Assembly: GCF_029168945.1 (NCBI RefSeq)
Contig: NC_083607.1
Span: 40,967,257-41,031,256 of the forward strand
Reading direction: 5' to 3'
Origin: Cannabis sativa
Lineage: Eukaryota; Streptophyta; Magnoliopsida; Rosales; Cannabaceae
DNA length: 64,000 nucleotides
The notes beneath the pieces were generated by a model. The model worked only from the letters and a program-made list of their open reading frames with translations. It made no database searches and was not told where the DNA came from. Made by a program: the position numbers and the translations under genes. Positions 47,321 through 59,338 of the stretch are shown one piece after another (position 1 is the stretch's first letter; the number at the start of each line of letters is the position of its first letter).

Positions 47321-49402
47321 TGGATATTTATTCTTCACCGTCAACTTGTTCAACTCTCTGTAGTCGATGCACATCCTCATAGATCCATCCTTCTTCTTGA
47401 CGAACAAAACCGGGGCTCCCCAGGGTGACACACTGGGCCGAATGAACCCGATGTCAAGCAACCCTTGGAGCTGACTCTTTAATTCCTTAAGTTCAGCTGG
47501 AGCCATCCTATACGGGGCTTTGGAAACCGGATCCACCCCTGGTGCCAAGTCAATCACGAAGTCAATCTCCCGCTGAGGTGGTAACCCTAGAAGTTCTTCG
47601 GGAAAAACGTCCAAAAATTCCTGAACCACTCTGATGTCCTCTGGCCGAATGGTGTCTGGCCGAGTGGTATCCACCACCACGGCCAGAAACCCTAAGCACC
47701 CGCCGTGCAATAATTCTCTCGCTGACATAGCCGAGATCACCGGGATCCGAGATCCCTGAACTGAACCCACGAACACAAACGGTTCTTCACTTTTCGGTTG
47801 GAAGACCACCATCTTCTTCTTACAGTCAATGCTCGCCGAATATTTAGATAGGAAATCCATTCCTAAAATAATATCAAATTCGACTAAGCTCATCTCTATC
47901 AGATCAGCGCTTAACTCTCTACCATGTATCCTGATCGGCATAGACCTAATCCACCTATTGGAGATAACCAATTCTCCGCCAGGTAACAGGGTTAAAAACC
48001 CTGATTCATATCTATCAAAGGGTCTACCCAACTTACTAAAGACTCTGGCCGCCACATAAGAATGTGTAGCCCCAGAACCAAACAGCACTGAATAAAGCGA
48101 GTTGTTAATAAAAAGCTGACCTGTAACAACTGATGGGCTGGCATCTGCATCAGCCTGCGTGATAGCGAACACCCTGGCTGAAGTGGGTATCGCTGGAGCT
48201 CTCGGTGCCTCTGGTCGGAGCTGGGGACATTCCCTCTTGAAGTGTCCGGGCATGCCACAATGAAAGCATCCCTGACCTTTGCATTCGCCCCGATGGTGCC
48301 TCTTGCAGCTAGGGCACTCGGGATAGGAGAATCGGGTCTCATTACCTCCAGGACGACTCCCTCTGTTCTGGTTCCCCCGGAACCTCTTGTTCTGACTCGA
48401 GCCGCCGGAAGCAGTGGGTGCCCTCTTCCTCTGATCAATGGCCGAACCACTACTCCCCCTGCTATAGCCTGATGCAGGAGGGGTAGGAGCTCCGCCACTA
48501 ATCGGAGTACTAGCTGACTCTGACATGCACCCCACTGCGCCCTCAGCTCGCAGTGCCTTCTCCACCATCTGAGCATAGGTGGTGCTGTCGTCCGTGGTGA
48601 TCATCAGGTCATGCCTGATCCTGGGATTCAACCCGTCCAGATACTTCTCCTTCTTGCTGAAGTCGGTTGGCACAATTCCCGAGGCTAACCTCGCCAACCG
48701 ATCAAACTGAGTAGTATACTCAGTGAGGCTCATGTTCTCCCATTGGGTCAGGTGAACGAACTCTTTCCTCTTGGCGCTTCTGACCGCCTCATTATAGTAT
48801 TTCGCGTTGAAGAGTTCCTGAAACCTTTCCCAGGTCATGGTGGTGACATCGTGAATCTGAGACACCATGTCCCACCATACCAGGGCATCCTCCTGGAACT
48901 GAAACGTGGCGCACACCACTCTGTCGTTACCGGTGACACCCATGAAATTCAGGATTCTGGTAATCACCGTTAGCCACTGCTCGGCTTTCATCACGTCCGG
49001 ACCTCCCAGAAATACCGGAGGTGCCTGCTTCCGGAACCGCTCATACAAAGGTTCCAATCTATGGGCCGCCACCACTATCTCGGCCTGGGCAGAAGGGGCA
49101 GGTGCCACTGGTACTATAGGCACTGGAACTGCAGGAGCACCCTGCTGTCTCAACCTCTGGATCTCGAGGTCTTGTTCTTCGATCCGGGCTTGCATCTCCG
49201 CAAACCGCAACTCCCAATTCGGGGCTCCCTGATCAGCTGGGGGAGCCTGGGCAGCCTGTGGCGGGTTCTCATCACCCCGACCACGAGCCCTACCTCGGGG
49301 ACCTCTGCCTCGGCCCCTAGCAGGTGGGGGAAACTGAGCTCCCTGTCCCTGATTCGACCCTACGGAGTTGCCCTGACTCCTGGTAGTCCGCCTGGCGTCC
49401 AT
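47321..49402 (-). pseudogene. G1 polyprotein, N-terminal part: gag, protease, RT start
   Basis: An open frame from MDARRTT at 49402 reads about 694 residues of element sequence before G2. Arg/Gly/Pro-rich residues 1-60 are followed by a short coiled-coil-like stretch (~67-87), the capsid domain (~130-260, [24 protein letters not shown]) and the zinc knuckle [14 protein letters not shown] at 379-392. The protease core is next (~430-540) and RT from ~633 ([27 protein letters not shown]). It breaks at NKYP, where the RT continues at 37892 with LPRIDD. The protease active site reads FGSGAT: the catalytic Asp codon at 48077-48079 is Gly (GAT to GGT), while G2 keeps Asp. After NKYP the open frame runs into the G2 LTR for 15 codons. 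Gag alone could still be translated. Confidence 0.93.
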
Positions 49403-49690
49403 CTAGTTAGAACCGCATGCGAAACCAAGAGTTGGCATATCAGGTCGTATTCAAGGCGAGCTTACTAATGCCGCTTAATTTGGAAATTAGAAATGAAACA
49501 TGCGCCTATTCTACTATCAGGCTACTAACATGCTTCCTAACAGGCTTTTCTTTTTTTTTTTCATAACTGAATAAATTAAACTACTAAAGCAATAAAGGCT
49601 TACTGAACCGTGAACTGAGCTAACTGCTGATGATGATTGTACATGTCGTGACGATCTTCGGAAGACAACCTGGTTGCTCTGATACCAAAT
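49403..49690 (-). other. G1 untranslated leader with primer site
   Basis: Non-coding. The primer site TGGTATCAGAGC (minus strand, 49676-49687) complements initiator-Met tRNA, 3 nt inside the LTR. A T-run at about 49550-49561 is longer than in G2. Confidence 0.8.
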
Positions 49691-51941
49691 TGTAACACCC
49701 TAACTATCTTAGGCGTATTACGTGATTTTTAAACGTACTGTGCAGCTCGTTGCTAAACAACGAGGTTTATGGAAAAACGTGATTAATTAAAATTTTGCTT
49801 TTTAATTAAACTTATAAACCATATTATAAAAGTCTCGGGATCCCGATTTATAAAATCATTTACAAACGTTTTAACTGATTAACTTTTACATCAAAATGAA
49901 AGTCGCCTAACGACAGTTACAAAAATCTCAGCCGTGCTGTCCCGAGGATCGTACGCTCCAGGCCTAACCGCCCCGACATGTACAATCTCATAAGCTCGCT
50001 CACGGTCCATCAGCTACAGCCTTGCCTTTACCTACACATGAACATAAAATGTGAGTCGACAGACTCAGTAAGAAAAGCATAATAATATCATACATAATAC
50101 TAACTGCCGTGTCCAACACGATACTGAGTCCCGCTACTGCCATGTCCAACATGGTACTGAGCTACTACTGCCATGTCCAACATGGTACTGAGTTTTGAAC
50201 GTTCAGGGGACGGTACTATTGACAAGTATCCTCCTGATCGGTCGAACCGGTCATACTCGTTCTGGTCATACTCCGGCTGTACCGAAGGGATAGGTCAATA
50301 ACCTTTGAACCACCCACCAAGTGTCGGCTGATCGGTCGAGCCGGTCATACTCCATTCTTGGTCATACTCCGGCACATGTACCGACGTGACGGGGTTGGAT
50401 GGTTCGAAGCCTAAATACATATCTAATGTAATCTAGCAGGCTTCCTACATGCACGCTAAACATGTAATCTACATATGCATACCGTTATACTAATCTTACA
50501 CGGATTCGATTTCGTGTGTGCCGGCCAACCCGACCGGAACCGAAGCCGAGCTACGGACATCGGCTCCTAAACCATAAAAATCACAACGCTATAAGTGACA
50601 CGCTAAATCACTTCCCGGGGACTAAAACTTGAAACTAAAAGTTTCCCTATCGATAAAAAGCATGGCAATACCCCTAAAAACCTAAAAACGAGGAAAACTA
50701 GGGTTCTGAAAAATCCCCCAACCGGTAGACCGGTTGCCCAACCGAATTCGGTTACGGGAAGTCGGGACCCCCATCCGAATTCCGGATGCACAACCGGAAT
50801 TCCGGTTCCTCGCAGCAGCAACTACAAAAATTCATAACTCAACCAATTCAACCCCAATTGGTCCCAAACTTTCCGGACACATTCTAAACTATCCCTAGAA
50901 CAAATCCAAAGCCTCAAAACCACCCAGAAAGCACATACACAAAAATCACCATTGGAGCTCAAGCTTTGAGTTCCAAACTCAAGCTTGAGCAAATCCACCT
51001 AACATGCATCCAAACCTAGTTAATTCTACTTAACTAAGCATAATAACACCTCTGAAAACACACAAGAACATCCAGCAACATCACAGAATAGATTCACAAT
51101 ATTCTCCTTCCAAAAACCACATTTTGCATAGAAAACTCAAAGCTTGAACAACCTAACTAATCATGCTTCAAACAACTCAATTAACATCAATTAAACATGC
51201 TTTGAATCACAGAAAATAACAACTAAACACAGCCATAATAACAGCCACAAAAACATGCATGCATCAATACTTTTTACACATTTTTTTCAAGAAATTAAAG
51301 AGGGAAAGACAAGAACCAACCGAGCTTGCAAAAATGCTTAGATTTAGGATGAAAATTCACTTGAAAGATTGAACAAAATCCAGCCCTTTGAATCCCATGC
51401 ACCAGCCGAAAATGAGAGGAAAAGAGAGAGAGAGTTCTCTTTTGAAATTTCTAATTTTTTACTAAGTGTTGAAAAATGAAGGAAATTAAAAGAGTAAAGC
51501 CACTTAACCCAAAACCATTTCAGCCAACAATTAACAATTAAAAATAAACATTTAACATTTATTTTCCATTAATAATTTCACTAGAATACAAAATACTAAT
51601 GGGGCAAAAAGACCATTTTGCCCCTCCACCATAAAACCACATAAATCAAACTAAAAGGGTATTTTTGGGAAACTCTAAATTCCCGGCCATTCCCGACATT
51701 CCCAATGTCTAAAACCCGTCCCCAAATTACTAACATACTAAGTTGTGATTTCTACTGAGCCAAACGCCGAGTTCTAAAATACCGGACACCGGAAATGCGA
51801 AATATAAAAACTACTGATGACATAATCATGCATTTCTGAATTCTATAAATAACAGTAATAAATTATTTAAATAGCTATAAATAATTTCATAATTAAACAT
51901 AAACAACTGCTAATTTCCAAATTAACTAAGCGGGCTTTACA
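49691..51941 (-). repeat. 5' LTR of G1
   Basis: 2251 bp, full length, with the region (51262-51543) that is deleted from its partner. It shows clustered CHG-type differences at about 50250-50560 and 50740-50880 and damaged palindromes at about 50719-50810. Confidence 0.94.
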
Positions 51942-52138
51942 ATCCTCATCAATCTGGTTAGGAAGTGACCTGTCATTGTTCACCCAAGGTTCGTCAAGCT
52001 AGGGACCGCAATATTGGGTTTTCCTGGGGCTTCCTGTCTATTCATGTGATGACTCATAGATCCCTAAGGGCTCAACGACTCTTTTCCAAGGCGATGATTG
52101 ATTTCTTCACGAGGATTATTTTCTTCGGCGTCATCCAT
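51942..52138 (-). pseudogene. T1 gag remnant, N-terminal piece
   Basis: A possible ATG at 52138 (MDDAEENNPREEINHRLGKE) lies 43 nt downstream of a candidate primer site. A TAG stop and a one-base shift follow. The next stretch, LDEPWVNNDRSLPNQIDED, runs in frame into the ATCCT target site and continues at 33291 with AAYDPTKYIP. This rejoining across G1 confirms both the target duplication and that the substrate was coding-like gag. The type (acidic N-terminus, then coiled coil and Arg-rich linker) suggests a Tat-like gypsy element. Confidence 0.65.
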
Positions 52139-52180
52139 TACTTATATATGAGGAGGCTTTTTCTGAGCTTTTTCATAGAG

Positions 52181-52199
52181 GCTCTCAATGAAAGCACCA
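52181..52199 (-). other. Candidate primer binding site of T1
   Basis: The minus strand reads TGGTGCTTTCATTGAGAGC, beginning 3 nt inside the LTR end at 52203. The placement fits a primer site and the TGG start fits a tRNA CCA end. I cannot name the tRNA with certainty. Confidence 0.5.
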
Positions 52200-52202
52200 A
52201 AC

Positions 52203-52869
52203 TGTTAACGGAGATTTTTGTTAACCAAATTTGAGCCTCACAGTAATAATTTCACACAGAAAAATAAAAGTTGTAAAATAAAAAGTATGAACATAGGGTT
52301 TTTTACGTGGTTTTGCAGTTAAAATTCTGCATAGTCCCCGAGTAAATCTTATTAAGATTTCTAATTATTTTTCAGGGCCTCTCTTGTATGAGTTTTTTCG
52401 TCCCCTTTTCTTATCTTTCTTGCCACTATTTATAATAATATAGTGAGCAGTTAATTACAAAATTGACTGTAATCTTTACATCAATTATTCCCTCAAATCA
52501 TGGGATTTGAGTTACAAATCACGCTATGTAAATGTGGTTTTTATTTAGAATTCACACAGCTGTGAATGTCCTACTTTATAGGGTAAATATGAGCGCACGT
52601 TAAAGATATGCAGTAAGCCTTATCACATGGGGATGCCTCGCAGAGTTAACTTTGATGGGGAGCTGGAGCTCGTCATACAACTTCCTGAGGTTGATACTGA
52701 TTTTACTTTAATTCTGACAATCACAGTTTTTGGTGTCGATATGATCTTTCTTGCGTGCGTGCCATCTTACAACGAGATAGACGTCTCCCTGTCTGTCACC
52801 TTGACCTACCCCTCTCCTTATACTTAGTTTGTATACCACGTTATATACGCTAAGTATTGTTATTATATC
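52203..52869 (-). repeat. 5' LTR of T1, first segment
   Basis: In plus-strand reading it starts TGTTAACGGAG (so element-sense end CTCCGTTAACA) next to the candidate primer site. It runs to ATATC, where C4 enters, and resumes after C4. The 66-codon ORF at 52627-52827 has no known motif. Confidence 0.55.
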
Positions 52870-54762
52870 TGTTGGGTTTTATGCCCTAAATAAAACTCAT
52901 TTCAATATAATCAGATTTACTTATTAATATAGATCAGAAATAACATTTAATGTTGCATGGTTCACATGATTTATTTCATGATTATATGTACATAATGTAT
53001 GAATTCATCTGAAACCCTTTCAGATACTTGATCATGTTTATTGTGTTGTCAACACATTGGAAAGTAAACATGACTATGTGAATAAAGTTTCCTAGATTTA
53101 TCGGACATAGGGTTTTACTGATATGATCATCTACAACAGAGTTTACTTGCATTTGGAGAAATGCTATGTTCTTTCCAGAGCATTGGTTAAAGTAAAGCTC
53201 AGGTTGGATGCATGGAGTATGCATCGGAAGGGACCGATATTGAACTTTGACTTAGATTTATTAAACTTACCGTAATATCTATTCAAGTCAATATCGCCTA
53301 GTTGATCCTAGATCAAATGATCTTAATCCTGTTATGATTAGGCTCAATCTCAAGAGGCTATTCATGTTCTTTGATTTGTTAGTTAAGTCTACTTTTGGGT
53401 TAGGGTGATACGTACATTTTGGGAACATGGTAGTGCAATTGAAAGGGAGCGCTAACATAAACATGGAATCTATAGCTTCAATCTGGCGAATAGTAAGTAA
53501 AGGATGATCTCCTTCGAGCTTGAGCAAACAAAAATAAATGGTAGAGATCTCATTTCACATAAGCTGAAATATCATTTATACGGGATTAAGTGTTTTAAGG
53601 ATTAAATACATTGTCGGGTGTAACGGTAATCTAATCCCTTTACAGTGTAGATCATTCATATAGAGGATCATTGATCAAATTAGGATTATAACAATGGATA
53701 ACTAATGATGTGTCTATATGGTGGAACATATAGAGCATTCTATATACTGAGAGTGCAATTCTAAGTTCTATGCGTGGGTTCAACGAAGAATTAGTAAGTT
53801 AGTGAATTTTAGTAATAAATTCTTGATCTACTTATTGGAAGCTCCGTTATATAGACCCATGGTCCCCGCACTAGTTGAGATAATATTGCTTGTAAGACTC
53901 ATATAATTGGTTTTGATTAATCAATTATAATTCTCAAATTAGACTATGTCTATTTGTGAATTTTTCACTAATTAAGGGCGAAATTGTAAAGAAAGAGTTT
54001 TAGGGGCATATTTGTTAATTATGATACTTTGTATGGTTCAATTAATAAATATGATAAATGACAATATTATTTAATAATTATTTATAGTTATTAAATAGTT
54101 AGAATTGGCATTTAAATGGTTAAATTAGAAAATTGGCGTTTTTGAGAAAATCAGATGCAGAAAAGATAAAACTGCAAAATTGCAAAAAGTGAGGCCTAAA
54201 TCCACTTTGTATGGTCGGCCACTTTTATAGGAATTATCCCTCTGATATTTTCATTATTTTAATGCCAAATAATTCAAACCTAACCCTAGTGGAATGCTAT
54301 AAATAGATAGTGAAGGCTTCAAGAAAATTACACTTTCCTTCTGACTTTTTCATTCAGAAAAAACTGAGCCTCTCTCTGTCCCTATCTTTAGCCGCCACCT
54401 TTCTCTCTTCCTTCCCTCTTCAATTTCGAAATTCTTAGTGTGAGAGTAGTGCCCACACACAGCAAGTGATACCTCAATCATAGTGAGGAAGATCGTGAAG
54501 AAAGACTTTCAGCAAGAAGGAGTTTCAGCACTAAAGAATCAGAGAAAGAGGTCCAGGTTCAGATATTGATAATGCTCTGCTACATAAAGGAATCAAGGGC
54601 TAGATATCTGAACGGAAGGAGTCATTATATTCCGCTGCACCCAATGTAAGGTTTCCTAAACTTTATATGTGTTTATTTCATCGTTTTAGAAAGTTCATAT
54701 TTAGGGTGTTAATCAACATACTTGTGAGTAGATCTAAGATCCTGGTAAAATAATTTCCAACA
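52870..54762 (+). repeat. 5' LTR of C4
   Basis: 1893 bp, TGTTGGG to CCAACA, TATAAATAG at 54298-54306. Confidence 0.94.
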
Positions 54763-54764
54763 AC

Positions 54765-54781
54765 TGGCCTCAGAGTCATGG
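54765..54781 (+). other. Variant primer binding site of C4
   Basis: TGGCCTCAGAGTCATGG, with the same CC in place of TA as in C2. Confidence 0.75.
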
Positions 54782-57700
54782 TAATTGATTTTCTTGCAAG
54801 AAATTTGGACTTTAAAACGATTGTTTGATGTTTTGGATTGTATCATGTTGTATTGAGTGTTATTCGATGATTGATTGATGTTTGTGAATTTTCGTGAAAA
54901 ATAATTGAATTAGTTATGATTGATGTTTGTGAATTTTCTGGAATTATTTTTATTGGATAGTATGGAAAAAATTAAGCAAGTTACTTTTTTACAGAACTCA
55001 ATTTCGATTTAATTTGAATTAGTTATGATTTTTTGAAGTTTCGAAAAATCGGGGTGGTGTCGCTGCACCTCGTGCGCGCGCGGAAATCATGCAACCTCCC
55101 CTGTGCCGAGTTTTCACGCCCAAACACCCCCCATGCGCGCGCGGACATGTATGCTCAGCATACTGTCCATACAGCTCGCATTTTTTCTTTTCGTTTTTCT
55201 TTGATTTTTCATGCTTTTTCATGGATTTAACTTCCGATTTTTTGTGTAGTTCTGTATTTATACATTTACTATTCCTAATTCAATTCTAATTATCATAATT
55301 AAATTAATTAATATTTTTTAAATTTAATTCATGATATTAGTGTAATTTGAATTTGAAAATAGTAAATATCTATCTTTTTGATTAATTATCTATCTTATTT
55401 TTAAATTTGATTATATCTTATCTTATTTTTAAATTTAAGGTCACATATTAAATTTTTTAAATTAATTTTTTTTTTTAAATAATTTGACCTTATTTAAATT
55501 TAAAATAAGATAACTATAATCATGTAATTTTAAATAGATATAAGATATTTTGCTAACTTTTAAATTTTGTTATTTTATTTATTTAAATTAAATTATAAAA
55601 TCTGAAAAAAAATCTTTATTTATCTTTTTTTAATTTTTATTTAATTTTTATTTATAAAATAACATTAAATTTTTAAAAGTAGTTAGCAAATTTTGAAATG
55701 ATATTTAGGTTTGTTGAAACCTAATTATTAAAAATTGTAGGTTTAATTTTAAATATTATTATATTAATTTCGAAATTTTTTAAATTTTTTTTATTTTATT
55801 TTTATTATTTTTTTTTTGAAAATAAATTTTTTTATTTAATTAATTTTCGAAATTTTATTTAAAATTAGATAAATCCTACATCCAACTATCCAGCTAACCT
55901 TGTTGCAGTAGTATGTGTTTTAGCTTGTTTGTAAGTTTTTAAAACTTATTATTGCTTGATTGCAAATAGCCATGGTTAACTTGTTGACAGATCCAATGAT
56001 CTGATTTTAACTCATGGCTCCCTTGGTCAAGTAAATAATTTGTAACAGGTATATTTTCCCAATCTTCTTTCATCTGTGTATGACCTAGCAACATGATAGG
56101 ATCCATCCAAATTGTGTGCCTGTGTGAGCCTATATGTTTAATTTTGTTATAGATGCATATAGGTTGTTGTTGCTAAATAAAATATCATAGTTCTGGATAG
56201 ATTTTATTTAGGCCCATTTAGTTTTTGGGCCTATTCAATTAATAACAGTTGTTCATTTTAAGGTTAAATTCCTTTCTTTTGGGCCTTGTGTGAGAGTTGG
56301 GAGCCATAGTAGTGGGTACGACATACTGAACCCAACACCCCCTCACATGAAACACCCCAATTGTGAAGGCCCATTTGCCTGATTTGAATAACTGTACTAG
56401 GTTTATTAAACTAGTTTAACCTAATAAAATTGATTAGCAACATAATTAATTTCATTTATTTTGAAATTAATTTAAGAAAATCATAGTTTAAAGAATTTTA
56501 TTCTAAGCTAAACTATATGTATTTTCTTGTATTTAATTAAATATAGAATTATAACCATCTAGATTCTTTCTGAAGCTTAATTTAAATTTTTCATTAAATA
56601 TTCCTATTTAAGTTGATATTTAGTTATCTCTAACTAATCAACTTAAATCTGAATATCTTTTGGATTTAAAATTTCAAAATTAAGTTGAGGAATTTTAGGA
56701 ATTGGTTATTAAGATTCTTTAGATATTTTTTTAAGTTAATATCTTTTCGAATATTAACTTAAAATGGAATATTTTAGATATTTTTTAAGTTAATATCTTT
56801 TCGAATATTAACTTAAAATGGAATATTTTCAAATTAAGTGGTTACAACTTAATTTTTGATATTTAATTAAATTTAAATTTGAAAATATTTAAGTTCTATA
56901 TTTTTTTTTTCAAATTTTGTGGAAAAGATACTTAGTCAAATAAGATATTTTCTAGATAGTTATTTCTAGACTACTTATTATTTCTAATATTAAATAGGAA
57001 AATATCATACATTGTGAAATTAATTATTTAAGTAATTAATTTTGGTACAATTTATTTAATTATATTTTTCCTAGTATTAAACTAGAGATTAATAATTAAG
57101 CCTTCTCTACACTTAATTATTTATTTCTTGAATTTAATACATTTAATTAATTTGAAAAATTAAATATCCAAGTTGATTTTCATCATGATACTTAAATATT
57201 TCTTTTTCATGACACTTAATTAAATAGAAAATTATTTTTAGTTGAAATTTATTTTTTCAACTAAATTTAAATAATTTTCAAAATATATTTTCTTTATTTT
57301 ATTAATCAAATTTCGAAATTGCATTTCTTAAATGCTGGAATTTCGAATTTTATTTGAAAATTAGATTAAAGTTGTAAATTATTTATTTTAATTTTGGACC
57401 AACTTAAATCAATTATTTTTTTTCATTTATTGATTAATTTAAAATAAATGAATTAAAGTATATTATTAGAAATTAAATTAATTAGTCAAAGGAAAATCTA
57501 GATAGGTGATATTTTTGCTTGAAGTATTTTTCTAGTGTATTTAATTAAATAGAAAATTAATATTTAAGTTGATTTTCATCATCATACTTAAATATTTGAA
57601 ATTTTTCTTATATATATTTAATTAAATAGGAAAATTATATTTTTTGTTGTAAATTAATTTTGGGCAAACATTAAATAAGAATAATATTTCCAAGATTTAT

Positions 57701-59338
57701 TTTTTATTTTAACATGCATTTTTGAAAATTGTATCCTTAAATACTTTAATTTTTCGAAATGCAAAATATATTTATAGAAAATTAAATTTGAGTTGTAAAT
57801 TAATTTAAATTAATTTTGTAACAACTTAAATTGAATATTTTTCTAAATATTTATTGGAAATTATTACTAAGATGGAAGAAATTCATTTTACTTTCATATC
57901 CATCTAAGTAAAATTTATAAATATTAAATTAAAATTTATATTTAGAATTTTTTATTCTAAATTGGAAATTTTAATTAAATAAATATATATTTAAAATAAA
58001 TAGATAAAATAATGAGATTCAAAGAAAATACAACTCTCTTTAAATAATGAGCTTTATTATTAAGATATTCGATCTCCATTGTTGGTTTTACATCGCGTTT
58101 GTTTTAGTGAGTAATCCTCCCTAATGGAGGAACGTTCATTAGCAATTTCGCACCGTTTAATCTCGAAAGATAAGTAGTTTGTAAGTGTTTTATATGGTAT
58201 GGATCACCCTAATGGTTGCGACCATATTTGACTTGCAAATTATGAAACAATGGTGGAAGGTCATAAGATAGAATTGCCTTGACTCTCGCCTAAATGGGAC
58301 AACGCTGAATTCCAATCTTGATCGAATAAAAGGTTGCTAGAATGTTTAACATTTTAGATGAGCTGAAAACTCTATTCAATGGATGGTAGCTTTGACTCAC
58401 GCCTAAACGGGACACTGATATCAGTTTGTTGAAAACCTTGAAAATTATTTAGGATTGTATGTTTTAGTATTTTCACTTGTCATTCCTACTTGCTATATGT
58501 TTAATAATTTCTGAATTGTGTATGAATTTATATTGAACCATGTTATTTTCTGTTATTAAGTTGTAGTCTAATTTCGAATCTTCATTGTTGGTCTAACTTG
58601 GTTTGTTTATCTAATGAGATAAATCCCTAGTGAATTTTCACCATTAGACATTCATAATAGTGTTAGATCTCGAAAGATAAATATTGTGCATGCAACATCT
58701 AGCTGTTCATCAATTGATGACACCTTAGACTAGTATTTTTACAGTATGAAACAAGAAGATTATATAAATAAGATTACTTTGACTTTCGCTAATCGAAGCA
58801 TCGTTTGATTCTTATTTAAACAACGAAATTATCCTAATTCCTCTTAGCTTATTCATTGCGAATTAGCTCAATAACATATCATTGGATGAATGGTCTATAA
58901 ATCATTTCATGTCGTTCTATATTTTCTCTTAAGAAATTAAATGACGCGTATGATTATAATCCCGAAATTCTATTCCCAATTGATATAAATCCTCAATCTT
59001 AAAAAATCTCCTACTTTATGGGCAAATCTGACTTAGAGTTAAATTAGTAGTGGTGGTCCGAGATAGAATTACTCATTTTATTTGGTATAAATTAAGTCTT
59101 TGACTTTAATTTTAGAATCCAAACAGAAATTTTCTTATATTTCTAATTCCAGAATACAATACAGTTACACTATCAAGTGTTTAATATCCATCTTCCATTA
59201 ATGGATTCAAAACTGTATATTAAAGTATGGAATATGAGTTTAGTATTCTGTGACCAGGATCCACTTGCACTATTCTAAGAACTCTTTGATGTAACTATAC
59301 CTAAGTCATCAAAAAGACACAACCACATTTTTATTAAT
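54782..59338 (+). other. C4 leader and gag region, non-coding as it stands
   Basis: AT-rich. It holds GCGCGCGC blocks near 55073 and 55135, a perfect hairpin GTATGCT-C-AGCATAC at 55149-55163, and a 55-bp tandem duplication at about 56720-56829 with an AAGTTAATAT/ATATTAACTT stem. A diverged ~0.5 kb tandem module starts near 58066 and 58576. Repeats with TTGACTC.CGCCTAAA lie near 58278 and 58394. No gag domain recognised. Confidence 0.6.

Larger units (their letters stand above)
33292..51941 (-). mobile_element. Ty3/gypsy chromovirus G1 (outer), split by G2
   Basis: LTRs at 33292-35302 and 49691-51941, target duplication ATCCT at 33287-33291 and 51942-51946. Internal parts are 35303-37892 and 47321-49690. 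Removing G2 and one TGGAT copy leaves about 9.2 kb, close to G2's 9.4 kb. Protease and domain order (gag, PR, RT, RNase H, integrase, chromodomain) mark a Tekay/Del-type chromovirus. It is inactivated by a protease active-site change, a 23-nt deletion and the insertion itself. Confidence 0.95.

Noticed and set aside
52627..52827. 66-codon ORF in T1 LTR
   Set aside because: No motif, no homologue in the window, and placed in the inferred LTR.
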